A stretch of DNA of 64,000 nucleotides from Arenibacter sp. F20364. Lineage in GTDB: Bacteria; Bacteroidota; Bacteroidia; Flavobacteriales; Flavobacteriaceae. Positions 12,002 to 19,597 of this stretch are shown here, piece by piece. Every line of letters starts with the position of its first letter. Within the stretch, counting starts at the first letter, position 1. A program made the position numbers and the translations under genes. The notes under the pieces were generated by a model. That model ran no database searches and was not told where the DNA came from. It saw only the letters and a list, made by a program, of their open reading frames with translations. The stretch is taken from assembly GCF_023015905.1 (NCBI RefSeq), contig NZ_JALKBD010000018.1:1-64000 (forward strand), read 5' to 3'.

Positions 12002-12517
12002 TTATCTTTCTGATAATGTCTTAAGGATTCCAGCAAGTTTACCACCACCAGATTTAAGTCCAGATATAACATTTTTGGCTGGGGATTGTAACAATCCAAT
12101 AATTTCTCCAACCATTTCTTCTTTAGACTTAATGCTCTCTAAAGCATCCAATTGATCATCACCAACATAAATTGCTTCGGCAATATATGCTCCCTTCAAC
12201 AAAGGCTTGTTAGACTTTTTTCTAAAAGTCTTGATCAGCTTTGCAGGTGCATTTCCGGTTTCCGAAAACATTAAAGAAGTATTTCCCTTTAATACTGTTG
12301 GAAGTTCACCGAAATCCTTATCCGAAGCCTCCATTGCTTTTGCAAGCAAGGTATTTTTAACTACAGCAAGTTTTATATCAGCCTTGTAACAAGCCCTTCT
12401 TAAAGCTGAAGTCGTCTCAGCATTTAATCCAGAAATATCGGCTAAATATATAGTGGAGCTATCCCCTAACTGCGCAGTTAAATCTTGTATAACATTTAAT
12501 TTTTCTTCTCTTGTCAT
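12002..12517 (-). CDS. rplJ: 50S ribosomal protein L10
   Basis: This 171-residue protein forms the base of the L7/L12 stalk. It has the usual N-terminal MTREEKLNVIQDL segment that binds 23S rRNA and a long C-terminal helix (ALESIKSKEEMVGEIIGLLQSP onwards) that carries the L12 dimers. It starts only 22 bases after rplA, so no room exists here for a long L10 leader of the E. coli type; autoregulation, if present, must act elsewhere in the transcript. Confidence 0.96.
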   Translation of the reverse strand: MTREEKLNVIQDLTAQLGDSSTIYLADISGLNAETTSALRRACYKADIKLAVVKNTLLAKAMEASDKDFGELPTVLKGNTSLMFSETGNAPAKLIKTFRKKSNKPLLKGAYIAEAIYVGDDQLDALESIKSKEEMVGEIIGLLQSPAKNVISGLKSGGGKLAGILKTLSER

Positions 12518-12539
12518 AATAAAAATTTTTAACTACCAG

Positions 12540-13229
12540 TTAAACTACTTTTGGATCCAATGCAACACTAGGACTCATGGTACTGGACATGTAAACAGTT
12601 TTCACATATACCCCTTTGGCCGCAGTTGGCTTCAATTTCATCAATGTATCCAACAGTTCGTTGGCGTTATCTGCAATCTTATCAGCCGAGAAAGAAACTT
12701 TCCCTATTGCAGCGTGCACAATTCCTGTTTTATCCACTTTAAAATCAATCTTACCAGCTTTTACTTCTGCAACCGCCTTGGCCACATCCATAGTAACAGT
12801 ACCTGTCTTTGGATTTGGCATAAGACCTCTTGGCCCCAAGACCCTACCTAAAGGACCTAGCTTACCCATAACACTTGGCATTGTGATGATAACATCAACA
12901 TCTGTCCAACCGCCTTTAATTTTTTCCAAATATTCGTCCAACCCTACGAAATCAGCTCCAGCCTCTTTAGCCTCCGCTTCTTTGTCCGGTGTTACCAAAG
13001 CCAAAACCTTAACATCTTTACCGGTACCGTGGGGAAGTGTAACAACACCACGCACCATTTGATTGGCCTTTCTTGGGTCAACGCCCAAACGTACGGCCAA
13101 TTCAACCGATGAATCGAATTTTGTATTGGTTATTTCTTTTACTAAAGCAGATGCCTCTTCAACAGAATAGAGTTTGTTCTTATCTATTTTACCGTGGGCT
13201 TCTTTTTGCTTCTTTGTTAATTTTGCCAT
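12540..13229 (-). CDS. rplA: 50S ribosomal protein L1
   Basis: The 229-residue L1 protein binds the mobile L1 stalk of 23S rRNA and helps release tRNA from the E site. The signature [18 protein letters not shown] lies near residues 129-146 and the length is standard. It follows rplK by 20 bases. In many bacteria L1 represses its own rplK-rplA transcript; I did not identify the target site here. Confidence 0.97.
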   Translation of the reverse strand: MAKLTKKQKEAHGKIDKNKLYSVEEASALVKEITNTKFDSSVELAVRLGVDPRKANQMVRGVVTLPHGTGKDVKVLALVTPDKEAEAKEAGADFVGLDEYLEKIKGGWTDVDVIITMPSVMGKLGPLGRVLGPRGLMPNPKTGTVTMDVAKAVAEVKAGKIDFKVDKTGIVHAAIGKVSFSADKIADNANELLDTLMKLKPTAAKGVYVKTVYMSSTMSPSVALDPKVV

Positions 13230-13249
13230 TCTAAATTGCTTTTAAGATT

Positions 13250-13687
13250 TTAAAAAGGTCTATTGCCTGCAACTTTTAAACCCATAGATCTAGCTGTACC
13301 AGCAACCATACTCATTGCGGATTCTACCGTGAAGGCATTTAGATCTACCATTTTGTCTTCAGCGATCAACTTGATCTGATCCCAAGATACACTTGCAACC
13401 TTGTTTCTGTTAGGCTCGCCAGATCCTTTTTTAATCTTAGCCGCTTCCATTAATTGAACTGCCGCCGGCGGTGTCTTTACGACGAAGTCGAACGACTTGT
13501 CTTTATAAACCGTGATCGCAACTGGCAATACTTTGCCTGGCTTGTCCTGTGTACGCGCATTGAATTGCTTACAGAACTCCATAATGTTGACCCCGGCAGC
13601 ACCTAAAGCGGGTCCAACCGGTGGCGACGGATTCGCTGCACCTCCCCTAACTTGTAGTTTAACTACTTTACTTACTTCTTTTGCCAT
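13250..13687 (-). CDS. rplK: 50S ribosomal protein L11
   Basis: This 145-residue protein lies at the GTPase-associated centre of the large subunit. The proline-rich N-terminal segment [22 protein letters not shown] and the C-terminal rRNA-binding domain with [10 protein letters not shown] are typical. It is the first of the four ribosomal protein genes and follows nusG by 69 bases. Confidence 0.97.
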   Translation of the reverse strand: MAKEVSKVVKLQVRGGAANPSPPVGPALGAAGVNIMEFCKQFNARTQDKPGKVLPVAITVYKDKSFDFVVKTPPAAVQLMEAAKIKKGSGEPNRNKVASVSWDQIKLIAEDKMVDLNAFTVESAMSMVAGTARSMGLKVAGNRPF

Positions 13688-13756
13688 TGTTTAAAATTAA
13701 ATTTAAAAAGTGTTAATTTGGAAGCAACACTTCTTTTATCTATGTAACAGTTCTTA

Positions 13757-14308
13757 TTAAACTTTTTCTACTTGCATATAGCTGAGTTCCAATGGTGTTT
13801 TTCTTCCGAAAATTTTCACCATTACCTCCAGCTTGCGCTTTTCTTCATTAATCTTTTCAACGGTACCGTTAAAACCATTGAATGGCCCATCAATAACCTT
13901 CACGGTTTCACCAAACACAAATGGTATGGCCACACTATCAGTCTTAACAGCCAATTCATCCACTTTCCCAAGCATTCTATTTACTTCGGATTTTCTCAAA
14001 GGAACAGGATCCCCGCCTTTAGTCTCACCCAAAAATCCAATAACATTGGTAATAGAACGGATAATATGAATCATCTCACCTCCAAGGTTAGCTTTGATCA
14101 TAATATATCCAGGAAAATAAACACGTTCTTTATTTATTTTTTTTCCGTTTCTTATTTGGACTACTTTTTCTGTAGGAACAAGTACTTCTTCCAAATAATC
14201 CTCAAAACCCAGCCTAGCGACTTCCGCCTCTATATAGCCTTTAATTTTGTTTTCCTGACCACTTACAGCTCTTACAACATACCACTTCTTATCCAATACT
14301 TCTGACAT
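13757..14308 (-). CDS. nusG: Transcription termination/antitermination protein NusG
   Basis: The 183-residue protein has an N-terminal NGN domain (KKWYVVRAVSGQENKIKGYIE near the start and the RVYFPGYIMI strand) and a C-terminal KOW domain (GETVKVIDGPFNGFNGTVEKI). It binds RNA polymerase, promotes processivity and couples transcription to translation. It lies 10 bases downstream of secE, the order found in nearly all bacteria. Confidence 0.97.
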   Translation of the reverse strand: MSEVLDKKWYVVRAVSGQENKIKGYIEAEVARLGFEDYLEEVLVPTEKVVQIRNGKKINKERVYFPGYIMIKANLGGEMIHIIRSITNVIGFLGETKGGDPVPLRKSEVNRMLGKVDELAVKTDSVAIPFVFGETVKVIDGPFNGFNGTVEKINEEKRKLEVMVKIFGRKTPLELSYMQVEKV

Positions 14309-14318
14309 ACAGTGCTTC

Positions 14319-14507
14319 TTAATTGATTATGTTATTGAAATACAGTTGTATCAACTTACCAAACAAACTATCAACACCCCAAGTCGCAAGCGCAAAAATT
14401 ATGGAAAACACGGCTACGATTACCATCAAGTTGGAAGACTCCGCCCTCGTAGGTAAAGTAACGTTATTCCTAAGTTCGTCTATAGATTCTCTTATATATG
14501 TAATCAT
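14319..14507 (-). CDS. secE: Preprotein translocase subunit SecE
   Basis: This 62-residue single-pass membrane protein is the short form of SecE, with an amphipathic N-terminal helix (YIRESIDELRNNVTLPTRAES) and one transmembrane segment near residues 27-45. It stabilises SecY in the protein translocation channel. Identification rests on this pattern and on its place between tRNA-Trp and nusG. Confidence 0.95.
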   Translation of the reverse strand: MITYIRESIDELRNNVTLPTRAESSNLMVIVAVFSIIFALATWGVDSLFGKLIQLYFNNIIN

Positions 14508-14600
14508 GCTGCGAAATATTTATTTTCTTAACTATACAACAAGCCCTTAAAAATATACTGACGACATCATCCCTATCAGAAAGTAACCCATTATATCTTG

Positions 14601-14673
14601 CACGGGCGGAGAGGCTCGAACTCCCGACACCTGGTTTTGGAGACCAGTGCTCTACCAACTGAGCTACACCCGT
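14601..14673 (-). tRNA. tRNA-Trp (anticodon CCA)
   Basis: A 73-base cloverleaf with a 7-bp acceptor stem (one G-U pair), D-arm GCTCAGTTGGTAGAGC, anticodon loop CTCCAAA and T-arm GTTCGAGCC. The CCA tail is not encoded. It lies between tuf and secE, as in other Bacteroidota. Confidence 0.97.
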
Positions 14674-14743
14674 TTATATTTACATTGAAAGGTATCCCGC
14701 TTTAGCAAGACACCCTCAATATAAACAATACTATATTAAAATA

Positions 14744-15931
14744 TTAATCTAATATCTTGGTAACCTGACCTGCACCAACTGTTCTACCACCTTCACGGAT
14801 CGCAAAACGCAAACCTTCGCTAAGTGCAATTGGAGACAACAAGTCAACAATAATAGTAAGGTTATCACCAGGCATAACCATCTCAACTCCACTAGGAAGA
14901 TTAATAGTTCCGGTAACATCTGTAGTTCTTACATAGAACTGAGGACGGTAGTTATTATGGAATGGAGTGTGACGTCCACCTTCTTCTTTTTTAAGGATAT
15001 AAACCTCAGCTTCGAATTTAGCGTGTGGCTTAACAGAACCTGGCTTACAGATTACCATTCCTCTTTTTATTTGAGATTTTTCAATACCTCTCAAAAGGAT
15101 ACCAACGTTATCTCCAGCTTCACCTCTATCCAATATCTTACGGAACATCTCAACTCCAGTAATAGTAGAGTTCAATTTCTCAGCACCCATACCGATGATC
15201 TCAACAGGATCTCCTGTATTTGCAACTCCTGTTTCAATACGACCAGTAGCAACAGTACCACGACCTGTAATAGTGAAAACATCTTCAACAGGCATCAAGA
15301 AATCTTTATCAACATCTCTCTTAGGCAATTCGATCCAGTTATCAACAGCCTCCATTAATTCCATTACCGTATCAACCCATTTTTGCTCACCGTTAAGGGC
15401 TCCCAAAGCTGAACCAGAAATAACAGGACCATTGTCACCGTCATACTCGTAGAAAGAAAGTAATTCCCTTACTTCCATTTCAACCAATTCCAAAAGCTCC
15501 TCATCATCAACCATGTCCACTTTGTTCAAGAAAACAACGATTCTTGGAATACCCACCTGACGTCCCAAAAGGATATGCTCGCGAGTCTGTGGCATAGGAC
15601 CATCAGTAGCAGCAACAACCAATATAGCACCGTCCATTTGAGCAGCACCAGTAACCATGTTCTTTACGTAATCCGCGTGACCTGGACAATCCACGTGAGC
15701 ATAGTGACGGTTCGCGGTAGAATATTCTACGTGTGAAGTATTAATTGTAATACCTCTTTCCTTTTCTTCAGGAGCGTTATCGATAGAATCGAAACTTCTC
15801 ATTTCAGAAAGTCCTGCGTTTGCCAATACTGTAGTAATCGCAGCAGTCAATGTAGTTTTACCGTGATCCACGTGTCCAATAGTACCTATATTTAAATGCG
15901 GTTTGGAACGATCAAATGTTGCCTTTGCCAT
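14744..15931 (-). CDS. tuf: Elongation factor Tu
   Basis: This 395-residue GTPase brings aminoacyl-tRNA to the ribosomal A site. GTP-binding motifs are GHVDHGKTT (19-27), DCPGHADY near 81 and NKVD near 136, followed by the two beta-barrel domains ending in [13 protein letters not shown]. The gene is embedded among tRNA genes (Thr upstream, Trp downstream), so the primary transcript must be cut by tRNA processing enzymes on both sides, which will define the mature tuf mRNA ends. Confidence 0.98.
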   Translation of the reverse strand: MAKATFDRSKPHLNIGTIGHVDHGKTTLTAAITTVLANAGLSEMRSFDSIDNAPEEKERGITINTSHVEYSTANRHYAHVDCPGHADYVKNMVTGAAQMDGAILVVAATDGPMPQTREHILLGRQVGIPRIVVFLNKVDMVDDEELLELVEMEVRELLSFYEYDGDNGPVISGSALGALNGEQKWVDTVMELMEAVDNWIELPKRDVDKDFLMPVEDVFTITGRGTVATGRIETGVANTGDPVEIIGMGAEKLNSTITGVEMFRKILDRGEAGDNVGILLRGIEKSQIKRGMVICKPGSVKPHAKFEAEVYILKKEEGGRHTPFHNNYRPQFYVRTTDVTGTINLPSGVEMVMPGDNLTIIVDLLSPIALSEGLRFAIREGGRTVGAGQVTKILD

Positions 15932-15985
15932 GTTTGTTAATTTTAATTCTTAGTTTATATTAGTGTACAAATAATGCCTTAATTG

Positions 15986-16057
15986 AGCCAATGATGAGAT
16001 TTGAACTCATGACCTCTTCCTTACCAAGGAAACGCTCTACCCCTGAGCTACACCGGC
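15986..16057 (-). tRNA. tRNA-Thr (anticodon GGT)
   Basis: A 72-base cloverleaf with acceptor arms GCCGGTG and CATTGGC (two G-U pairs), anticodon loop TTGGTAA and T-arm GTTCAAATC. The CCA tail is not encoded. Confidence 0.95.
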
Positions 16058-16234
16058 ATCTTTAATTTTAACCATTGGGCCAGGCCCAATCTAAAACTAT
16101 ACCCTATACCCAAAGTCTAAGAGCGTCGACGAAGTTTACCCCCGGCCTCGCTCTGGACAGAATACCAAAATCATGTCCATTTAATTCTAATTGCGCAAAG
16201 CCCCATCAAAGGAGCTTTTGCTATTAAAATTTAG
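16058..16234 (-). other. Spacer between tRNA-Gly and tRNA-Thr(GGT)
   Basis: This 177-base spacer has no ORF. It holds a GC-rich palindrome, ATTGGGCC-A-GGCCCAAT at 16074-16090, with no T run on either side, so it is not a standard terminator. A stretch near 16118-16134 (GAGCGTCGACGAAG) resembles a worn copy of a flavobacterial dispersed repeat. Confidence 0.4.
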
Positions 16235-16307
16235 AGCGGGAGACCGGGTTCGAACCGGCGACATTCAGCTTGGAAGGCTGACGCTCTACCAACTGAGCTA
16301 CTCCCGC
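16235..16307 (-). tRNA. tRNA-Gly (anticodon TCC)
   Basis: A 73-base cloverleaf with a perfect acceptor stem (GCGGGAG with CTCCCGC), anticodon loop CTTCCAA and T-arm GGTTCGAACCC. The CCA tail is not encoded. Confidence 0.97.
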
Positions 16308-16312
16308 TTTTA

Positions 16313-16338
16313 TAATTTTTAGGCAAACCTAAAAATTA
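16313..16338. repeat. Perfect AT-rich hairpin between tRNA-Tyr and tRNA-Gly
   Basis: Arms of 11 bp (TAATTTTTAGG and its complement) flank a CAAA loop. It could be a weak terminator or a processing signal in the tRNA transcript. It lies 6 bases upstream of the tRNA-Gly 5' end. Confidence 0.5.
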
Positions 16339-16399
16339 ATTTCATCATTTCAAAAAAAACTTTTTGTATTTTCATACAAAGACCGTTTAAAGCCTTTTG

Positions 16400-16481
<82 letters not shown>

Positions 16482-16516
16482 AAACCATATTTTAAAGAAC
16501 CTAAGAAAATATAAAT

Positions 16517-16548
16517 TTTCTCGTTTTTTTGAGCTGATAGAGGGACTC
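16517..16548 (-). pseudogene. Remnant of a tRNA-Thr 3' end with its flank
   Basis: This stretch repeats 16629-16660 almost exactly: the T run, then GAGCTGATAGAGGGACTC against GAGCCGATAGAGGGACTC. The match covers the last 17 bases of tRNA-Thr(TGT) plus its 3' flank and stops abruptly inside the T-arm. It looks like a leftover of a tRNA duplication. Confidence 0.6.
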
Positions 16549-16575
16549 CCCTCAACTACGCTCAGGATAAACTTC
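16547..16575. repeat. Fragment of a dispersed flavobacterial repeat
   Basis: The core CTCAACTACGCTCAGGATAA resembles an intergenic repeat family common in Bacteroidota genomes, whose minus-strand translation typically reads LSVVEG, as it does here. Membership is from recall, not from a search. Confidence 0.4.
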
Positions 16576-16643
16576 TCGTCCCGTACGCTTTTCAACCTCT
16601 TTCAAAATTTCAAACAAAAATAATACTATTTCTGTTTTTTTTG

Positions 16644-16717
16644 AGCCGATAGAGGGACTCGAACCCACGACCTGCTGATTACAAATCAGCTGCTCTAGCC
16701 AGCTGAGCTACATCGGC
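16644..16717 (-). tRNA. tRNA-Thr (anticodon TGT)
   Basis: A 74-base cloverleaf with acceptor arms GCCGATG and TATCGGC (one G-U pair), D-arm GCTCAGCTGGCTAGAGC, anticodon loop TTTGTAA and T-arm GGGTTCGAGTCCC. The CCA tail is not encoded. It is the first gene of the tRNA-tuf run. Confidence 0.97.
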
Positions 16718-16736
16718 TTTTACTTCTTTTTTCCTC

Positions 16737-16765
16737 AAAAAAAAGTCCGCTATTTCTAACGGACT
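16737..16765 (-). terminator. Terminator after hpf
   Basis: Reading leftward, an AGTCCG...CGGACT stem of about 8 bp (16765-16758 with 16751-16744, including one G-U) is followed by eight T residues. It ends the xerC-hpf transcript ahead of the tRNA genes. Confidence 0.85.
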
Positions 16766-16766
16766 G

Positions 16767-16795
16767 CAAATGTAGATATTTATTTATTTAATCAA
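16767..16795 (-). promoter_or_regulatory. Candidate promoter of the tRNA-tuf operon
   Basis: On the minus strand TTG (16795-16793), an 18-base spacer and TACATTTG (16774-16767) fit the Bacteroidota promoter consensus. The start point would fall near 16760, inside the right arm of the hpf terminator, so a transcript begun here could not form that hairpin. Confidence 0.55.
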
Positions 16796-16815
16796 AACAT
16801 TTTTTGATAATTTTT

Positions 16816-17118
16816 TTAAGCATTTAGCCTTATTTTTTCTTTTCGCTTAACCAACTTCCTTTCCAAGGAACTACAAGCCGTATCCACAGCCTCCTCAAAA
16901 GACTTACATTGCTTTTTTACCACAAACTTATCTTTAGGTACCAACACCTTGATTTCCACAATTTTATTCTCCTTGGCACTTGTGTTTTCAACCTTGAGAT
17001 ATACATCAGAACTAATTACTTTGTCATAAAACAGTTCCATTTTATTCAATCTTGCCTGAATAAAATCAATAAGCTTTCCGTCTGCAGTGAAATTCACCGA
17101 TTGTGCATTTACTTTCAT
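16816..17118 (-). CDS. hpf: Ribosome hibernation promoting factor, short form
   Basis: This 100-residue protein belongs to the HPF/RaiA family, which binds the decoding centre of idle ribosomes in stationary phase. The KVNAQSVNFTADGKLIDFIQ start and the basic C-terminal helix (SSLERKLVKRKEKIRLN) fit the short, single-domain form. The gene lies 48 bases downstream of xerC and ends at a terminator. Its place beside tRNA, tuf and rpsU genes is conserved in Bacteroidota. Confidence 0.92.
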   Translation of the reverse strand: MKVNAQSVNFTADGKLIDFIQARLNKMELFYDKVISSDVYLKVENTSAKENKIVEIKVLVPKDKFVVKKQCKSFEEAVDTACSSLERKLVKRKEKIRLNA

Positions 17119-17166
17119 AGAATGAAGTTTTAATAGAGTTAAACAATAAAATAGATAACAGTGGTA

Positions 17167-18057
17167 CTATTTCTTATTTCTAGGATGAGCCGAGAAATGT
17201 ACCTTCTTTAGCTCCGCAATACTGTTATGGGTATAAACTTGCGTTGATGCCAAACTGGAATGACCCAATAATTCCTTTACAGAATTTAAATCCGCACCCT
17301 TAATTAGCAAATGTGTGGCAAAGGTATGTCGTAAAATATGCGGACTCTTTTTTACCTTGGCCGACACCAAACTAAAATACTTATTTATAATTCTATAAAC
17401 AAGTGTTTCATACATTTTATTGCCTTTGGCCGATAGAAAAATATACGCTTCATTCTCTATTACTTTCAACGCATTGCGTTCAAGATTATATTGCAGAAAC
17501 AATTCCTTGGTAACCTCCAAAAGCGGAATGATCCTTTCCTTGTTTCTCTTCCCCAAAACCTTAATGGTCATAGCTTGATAATCAACATCCTTAACCTTCA
17601 GACCTATCAACTCTGCACGTCTCATCCCGGTAGTATACAGTAACTCGATAATTAATTTGTCGCGCTTACCTTCAAAATTATCCTCGAACGGAATTTGGGA
17701 AAGCACATCCTCCATCTCTAGCTCTGAAAAAGGAATCTCAATTTTCTTCGACGTTTTAAGGGCTTTGTGTTTTGCCAAGGGATTAACATTAAGGATTCCA
17801 ACTCCCATGAGAAACTTGTAATATGCCTTTAAGGATGCTATCTTGCGATTTACCGACCTGTTGGAGACCCCAGAATCCACTAGGGCAACGATCCAACTCC
17901 TAATCAAACTATAGGACACCTGAACAATATCATCAAGGGCAAACTGCTGTTTGCAAAAATTTTCAAATTCGATTATATCGTTCTGATATGCTTTCGTGGT
18001 ATGCGGAGAATAGTTCTTCTCCAACGACAGATATGATATAAATGAGGCTATGGACAT
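17167..18057 (-). CDS. xerC: Tyrosine recombinase XerC
   Basis: The 296-residue recombinase has an N-terminal SAM-like core-binding domain (residues 1-85) and a C-terminal catalytic domain. All catalytic residues are present: Arg146 in TTGMRRAEL, Lys170, His240 and Arg243 in HILRHTFATHL, His266 in LGHSSLASTQVY and the nucleophile Tyr275. Xer recombinases resolve chromosome dimers at dif together with a partner. Its place between housekeeping genes argues that it is the chromosomal Xer protein and not an integrase of a mobile element. XerC versus XerD cannot be settled from the sequence alone. Confidence 0.9.
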   Translation of the reverse strand: MSIASFISYLSLEKNYSPHTTKAYQNDIIEFENFCKQQFALDDIVQVSYSLIRSWIVALVDSGVSNRSVNRKIASLKAYYKFLMGVGILNVNPLAKHKALKTSKKIEIPFSELEMEDVLSQIPFEDNFEGKRDKLIIELLYTTGMRRAELIGLKVKDVDYQAMTIKVLGKRNKERIIPLLEVTKELFLQYNLERNALKVIENEAYIFLSAKGNKMYETLVYRIINKYFSLVSAKVKKSPHILRHTFATHLLIKGADLNSVKELLGHSSLASTQVYTHNSIAELKKVHFSAHPRNKK

Positions 18058-18100
18058 ATTCCAAAGTTACAAAAGATAATACCCACTAAGAATAGGGCAC

Positions 18101-18133
18101 AAAAAAAAGTCCCACAATAAGTGGAACTTTTTA
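18101..18133 (-). terminator. Terminator after rpsU
   Basis: Reading leftward, a hairpin with arms near AAGTTCCAC and GTGGGACTT (one G-U pair) is followed by a run of eight T residues. It separates rpsU from xerC. Confidence 0.8.
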
Positions 18134-18156
18134 AACTATTATGAATTCAAGTAGAT

Positions 18157-18351
18157 CTAAATTTCTTCTTTATCTCTTAAACCTTGAATATACTGAGCTT
18201 TTTGAATCTTAGCTCTGTTCTCAACAGATGGCTTTGTAAACTGCTGACGTTTTCTCAACTGTCGCATTGTACCTGTCTTGTCGAACTTTCGCTTGAAACG
18301 CTTTAAAGCTCTATCGATGTTTTCTCCTTCTTTTATTGGTATTATTAACAT
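18157..18351 (-). CDS. rpsU: 30S ribosomal protein S21
   Basis: This 64-residue basic protein (MLIIPIKEGENIDRALKRFK at its start) is S21. The reading frame is open further upstream into the preceding gene, but the ATG at 18351 gives the family's usual N-terminus and is preceded, after 9 bases, by a perfect AGGAGG. In Flavobacteriia S21 helps hide the anti-Shine-Dalgarno end of 16S rRNA, and the S21 gene itself is known to keep a strong Shine-Dalgarno, consistent with autoregulation. A clear promoter lies upstream and a terminator downstream, so it is a single-gene unit. Confidence 0.96.
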   Translation of the reverse strand: MLIIPIKEGENIDRALKRFKRKFDKTGTMRQLRKRQQFTKPSVENRAKIQKAQYIQGLRDKEEI

Positions 18352-18360
18352 GGGCAATAA

Positions 18361-18366
18361 CCTCCT
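18361..18366 (-). promoter_or_regulatory. Perfect Shine-Dalgarno of rpsU
   Basis: AGGAGG reads on the minus strand 9 bases before the rpsU ATG. Nearly all other genes of this window lack such a site. Confidence 0.9.
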
Positions 18367-18386
18367 CTCTTTTGTGATTAAGGCTG

Positions 18387-18415
18387 CAAATATATACCTT
18401 AAAAACGAATTACAA
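18387..18415 (-). promoter_or_regulatory. Candidate promoter of rpsU
   Basis: On the minus strand TTG (18415-18413), an 18-base spacer and TATATTTG (18394-18387) match the Bacteroidota consensus. The leader would be about 29 bases and would contain the Shine-Dalgarno. Confidence 0.65.
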
Positions 18416-18419
18416 ATAA

Positions 18420-19559
18420 TTATTTTAAAATTTTTCTTGCAATGACTACTTTCTGTATCTCGGTAGTACCTTCTCCAATGGTACACAACTTGGAATCCCT
18501 GTAGAATTTTTCAACGGGAAAATCCTTGGTAAACCCATACCCACCATGTATTTGCACTGCCTCATTGGCTGCCCTAACACATACTTCCGAAGCATACATT
18601 TTGGCCATAGCTCCCAATTTGGTAACGTTGCGACCTTCATTTTTTAGGAAAGCCGCTTTGTGCAAAAGCAACTCCGATGCTTCAATTTCGGTGGCCATAT
18701 CAGCAAGTTTAAAGGAAATACCTTGAAACTGACTAATGGGCTTTCCAAACTGCACCCTTTCTTTGGAATATTTCAATGCCGCCTCGTAAGCTCCCTTGGC
18801 AAGTCCCAAGGATAGGGCACCTATAGATATCCTACCCCCGTCCAAGATTTTCATAGACTGTACAAATCCTTCCCCTACTCCTCCCAATCTGTTTAAATCC
18901 GGAATTTTACAGTTATCAAAGATTAACTCGGCCGTTTCACTGGCCCTCATACCCAGTTTGTTTTCCTTTTTTCCACTGCTAAATCCAGGTGTCCCCTTTT
19001 CGACCACAAAGGCAGTCATGCCGTGACTATCCCCTTTCTCACCAGTCCTAACCACGACCACCGCAATATCCCCACTTTTTCCGTGGGTAATGAAATTCTT
19101 AGCTCCGTTCAAAATCCAGGAATCACCTTCCTTGATCGCAGTAGTATTCATACCACCGGCATCGGAACCCGTGTTGTGCTCTGTAAGGCCCCAAGCACCG
19201 ATCCATTCGGCAGTGGCTAATTTAGGAATCCATTTTTTCTTTTGCTCCTCATTCCCGAAACTTAATATATGATTGGTACACAGTGAATTATGTGCTGCAA
19301 CCGACAGGCCTATAGAGGGGTCTACTTTGGAAATCTCCTCGATAATAGCCACATATTCATGATAACCCAAGCCGGAACCTCCAAGTTCCACAGGCACCAA
19401 AACCCCCATAAAACCCATTTCCCCAGCTCTCTTAAAAACCTCCAAAGGAAAGGTTTGGGCCTCATCCCATTCCATTACATAGGGCCTAATATATTGTTCA
19501 GCAAACTCCTTGGCAGAGGCAGCCACCATTTGTTGAGTTTCAGAGAAATCAAAACTCAT
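18420..19559 (-). CDS. Acyl-CoA dehydrogenase
   Basis: This FAD enzyme oxidises acyl-CoA to enoyl-CoA. The start at 19559 gives 379 residues beginning MSFDFSETQQMV, which fits the family better than in-frame starts up to 19592. The three domains of the family are visible: the N-terminal helices, the middle strand domain (WGLTEHNTGSDAGG), and the C-terminal helices with QIHGGYGFTKDFPVEKFYRDSK and the catalytic glutamate in IGEGTTEIQ. The substrate is not determined; a short-chain or branched-chain acyl-CoA is likely. It starts 38 bases after the ComEA-like gene and may be cotranscribed with it. Confidence 0.93.
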   Translation of the reverse strand: MSFDFSETQQMVAASAKEFAEQYIRPYVMEWDEAQTFPLEVFKRAGEMGFMGVLVPVELGGSGLGYHEYVAIIEEISKVDPSIGLSVAAHNSLCTNHILSFGNEEQKKKWIPKLATAEWIGAWGLTEHNTGSDAGGMNTTAIKEGDSWILNGAKNFITHGKSGDIAVVVVRTGEKGDSHGMTAFVVEKGTPGFSSGKKENKLGMRASETAELIFDNCKIPDLNRLGGVGEGFVQSMKILDGGRISIGALSLGLAKGAYEAALKYSKERVQFGKPISQFQGISFKLADMATEIEASELLLHKAAFLKNEGRNVTKLGAMAKMYASEVCVRAANEAVQIHGGYGFTKDFPVEKFYRDSKLCTIGEGTTEIQKVVIARKILK

Positions 19560-19597
19560 AGTTGAAGGGGTATCAATAACCATTATTAGCAATTTTT

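Noticed and set aside
13772-14305. 177-codon ORF opposite nusG
   Set aside because: It is antisense to almost the whole nusG gene and has the composition of a chance frame.
16074-16090. Terminator between tRNA genes
   Set aside because: The palindrome is strong but has a one-base centre and no T run on either strand.
17167-18057. Integrase of an integrated element next to tRNA genes
   Set aside because: The protein is of the short XerC/D type, the neighbourhood is entirely housekeeping, and no attachment-site pair or cargo is seen.
18352-18486. N-terminal extension of S21 to 109 residues
   Set aside because: The extension lies in the end of the acyl-CoA dehydrogenase gene, ahead of the promoter and Shine-Dalgarno that decide the start at 18351.
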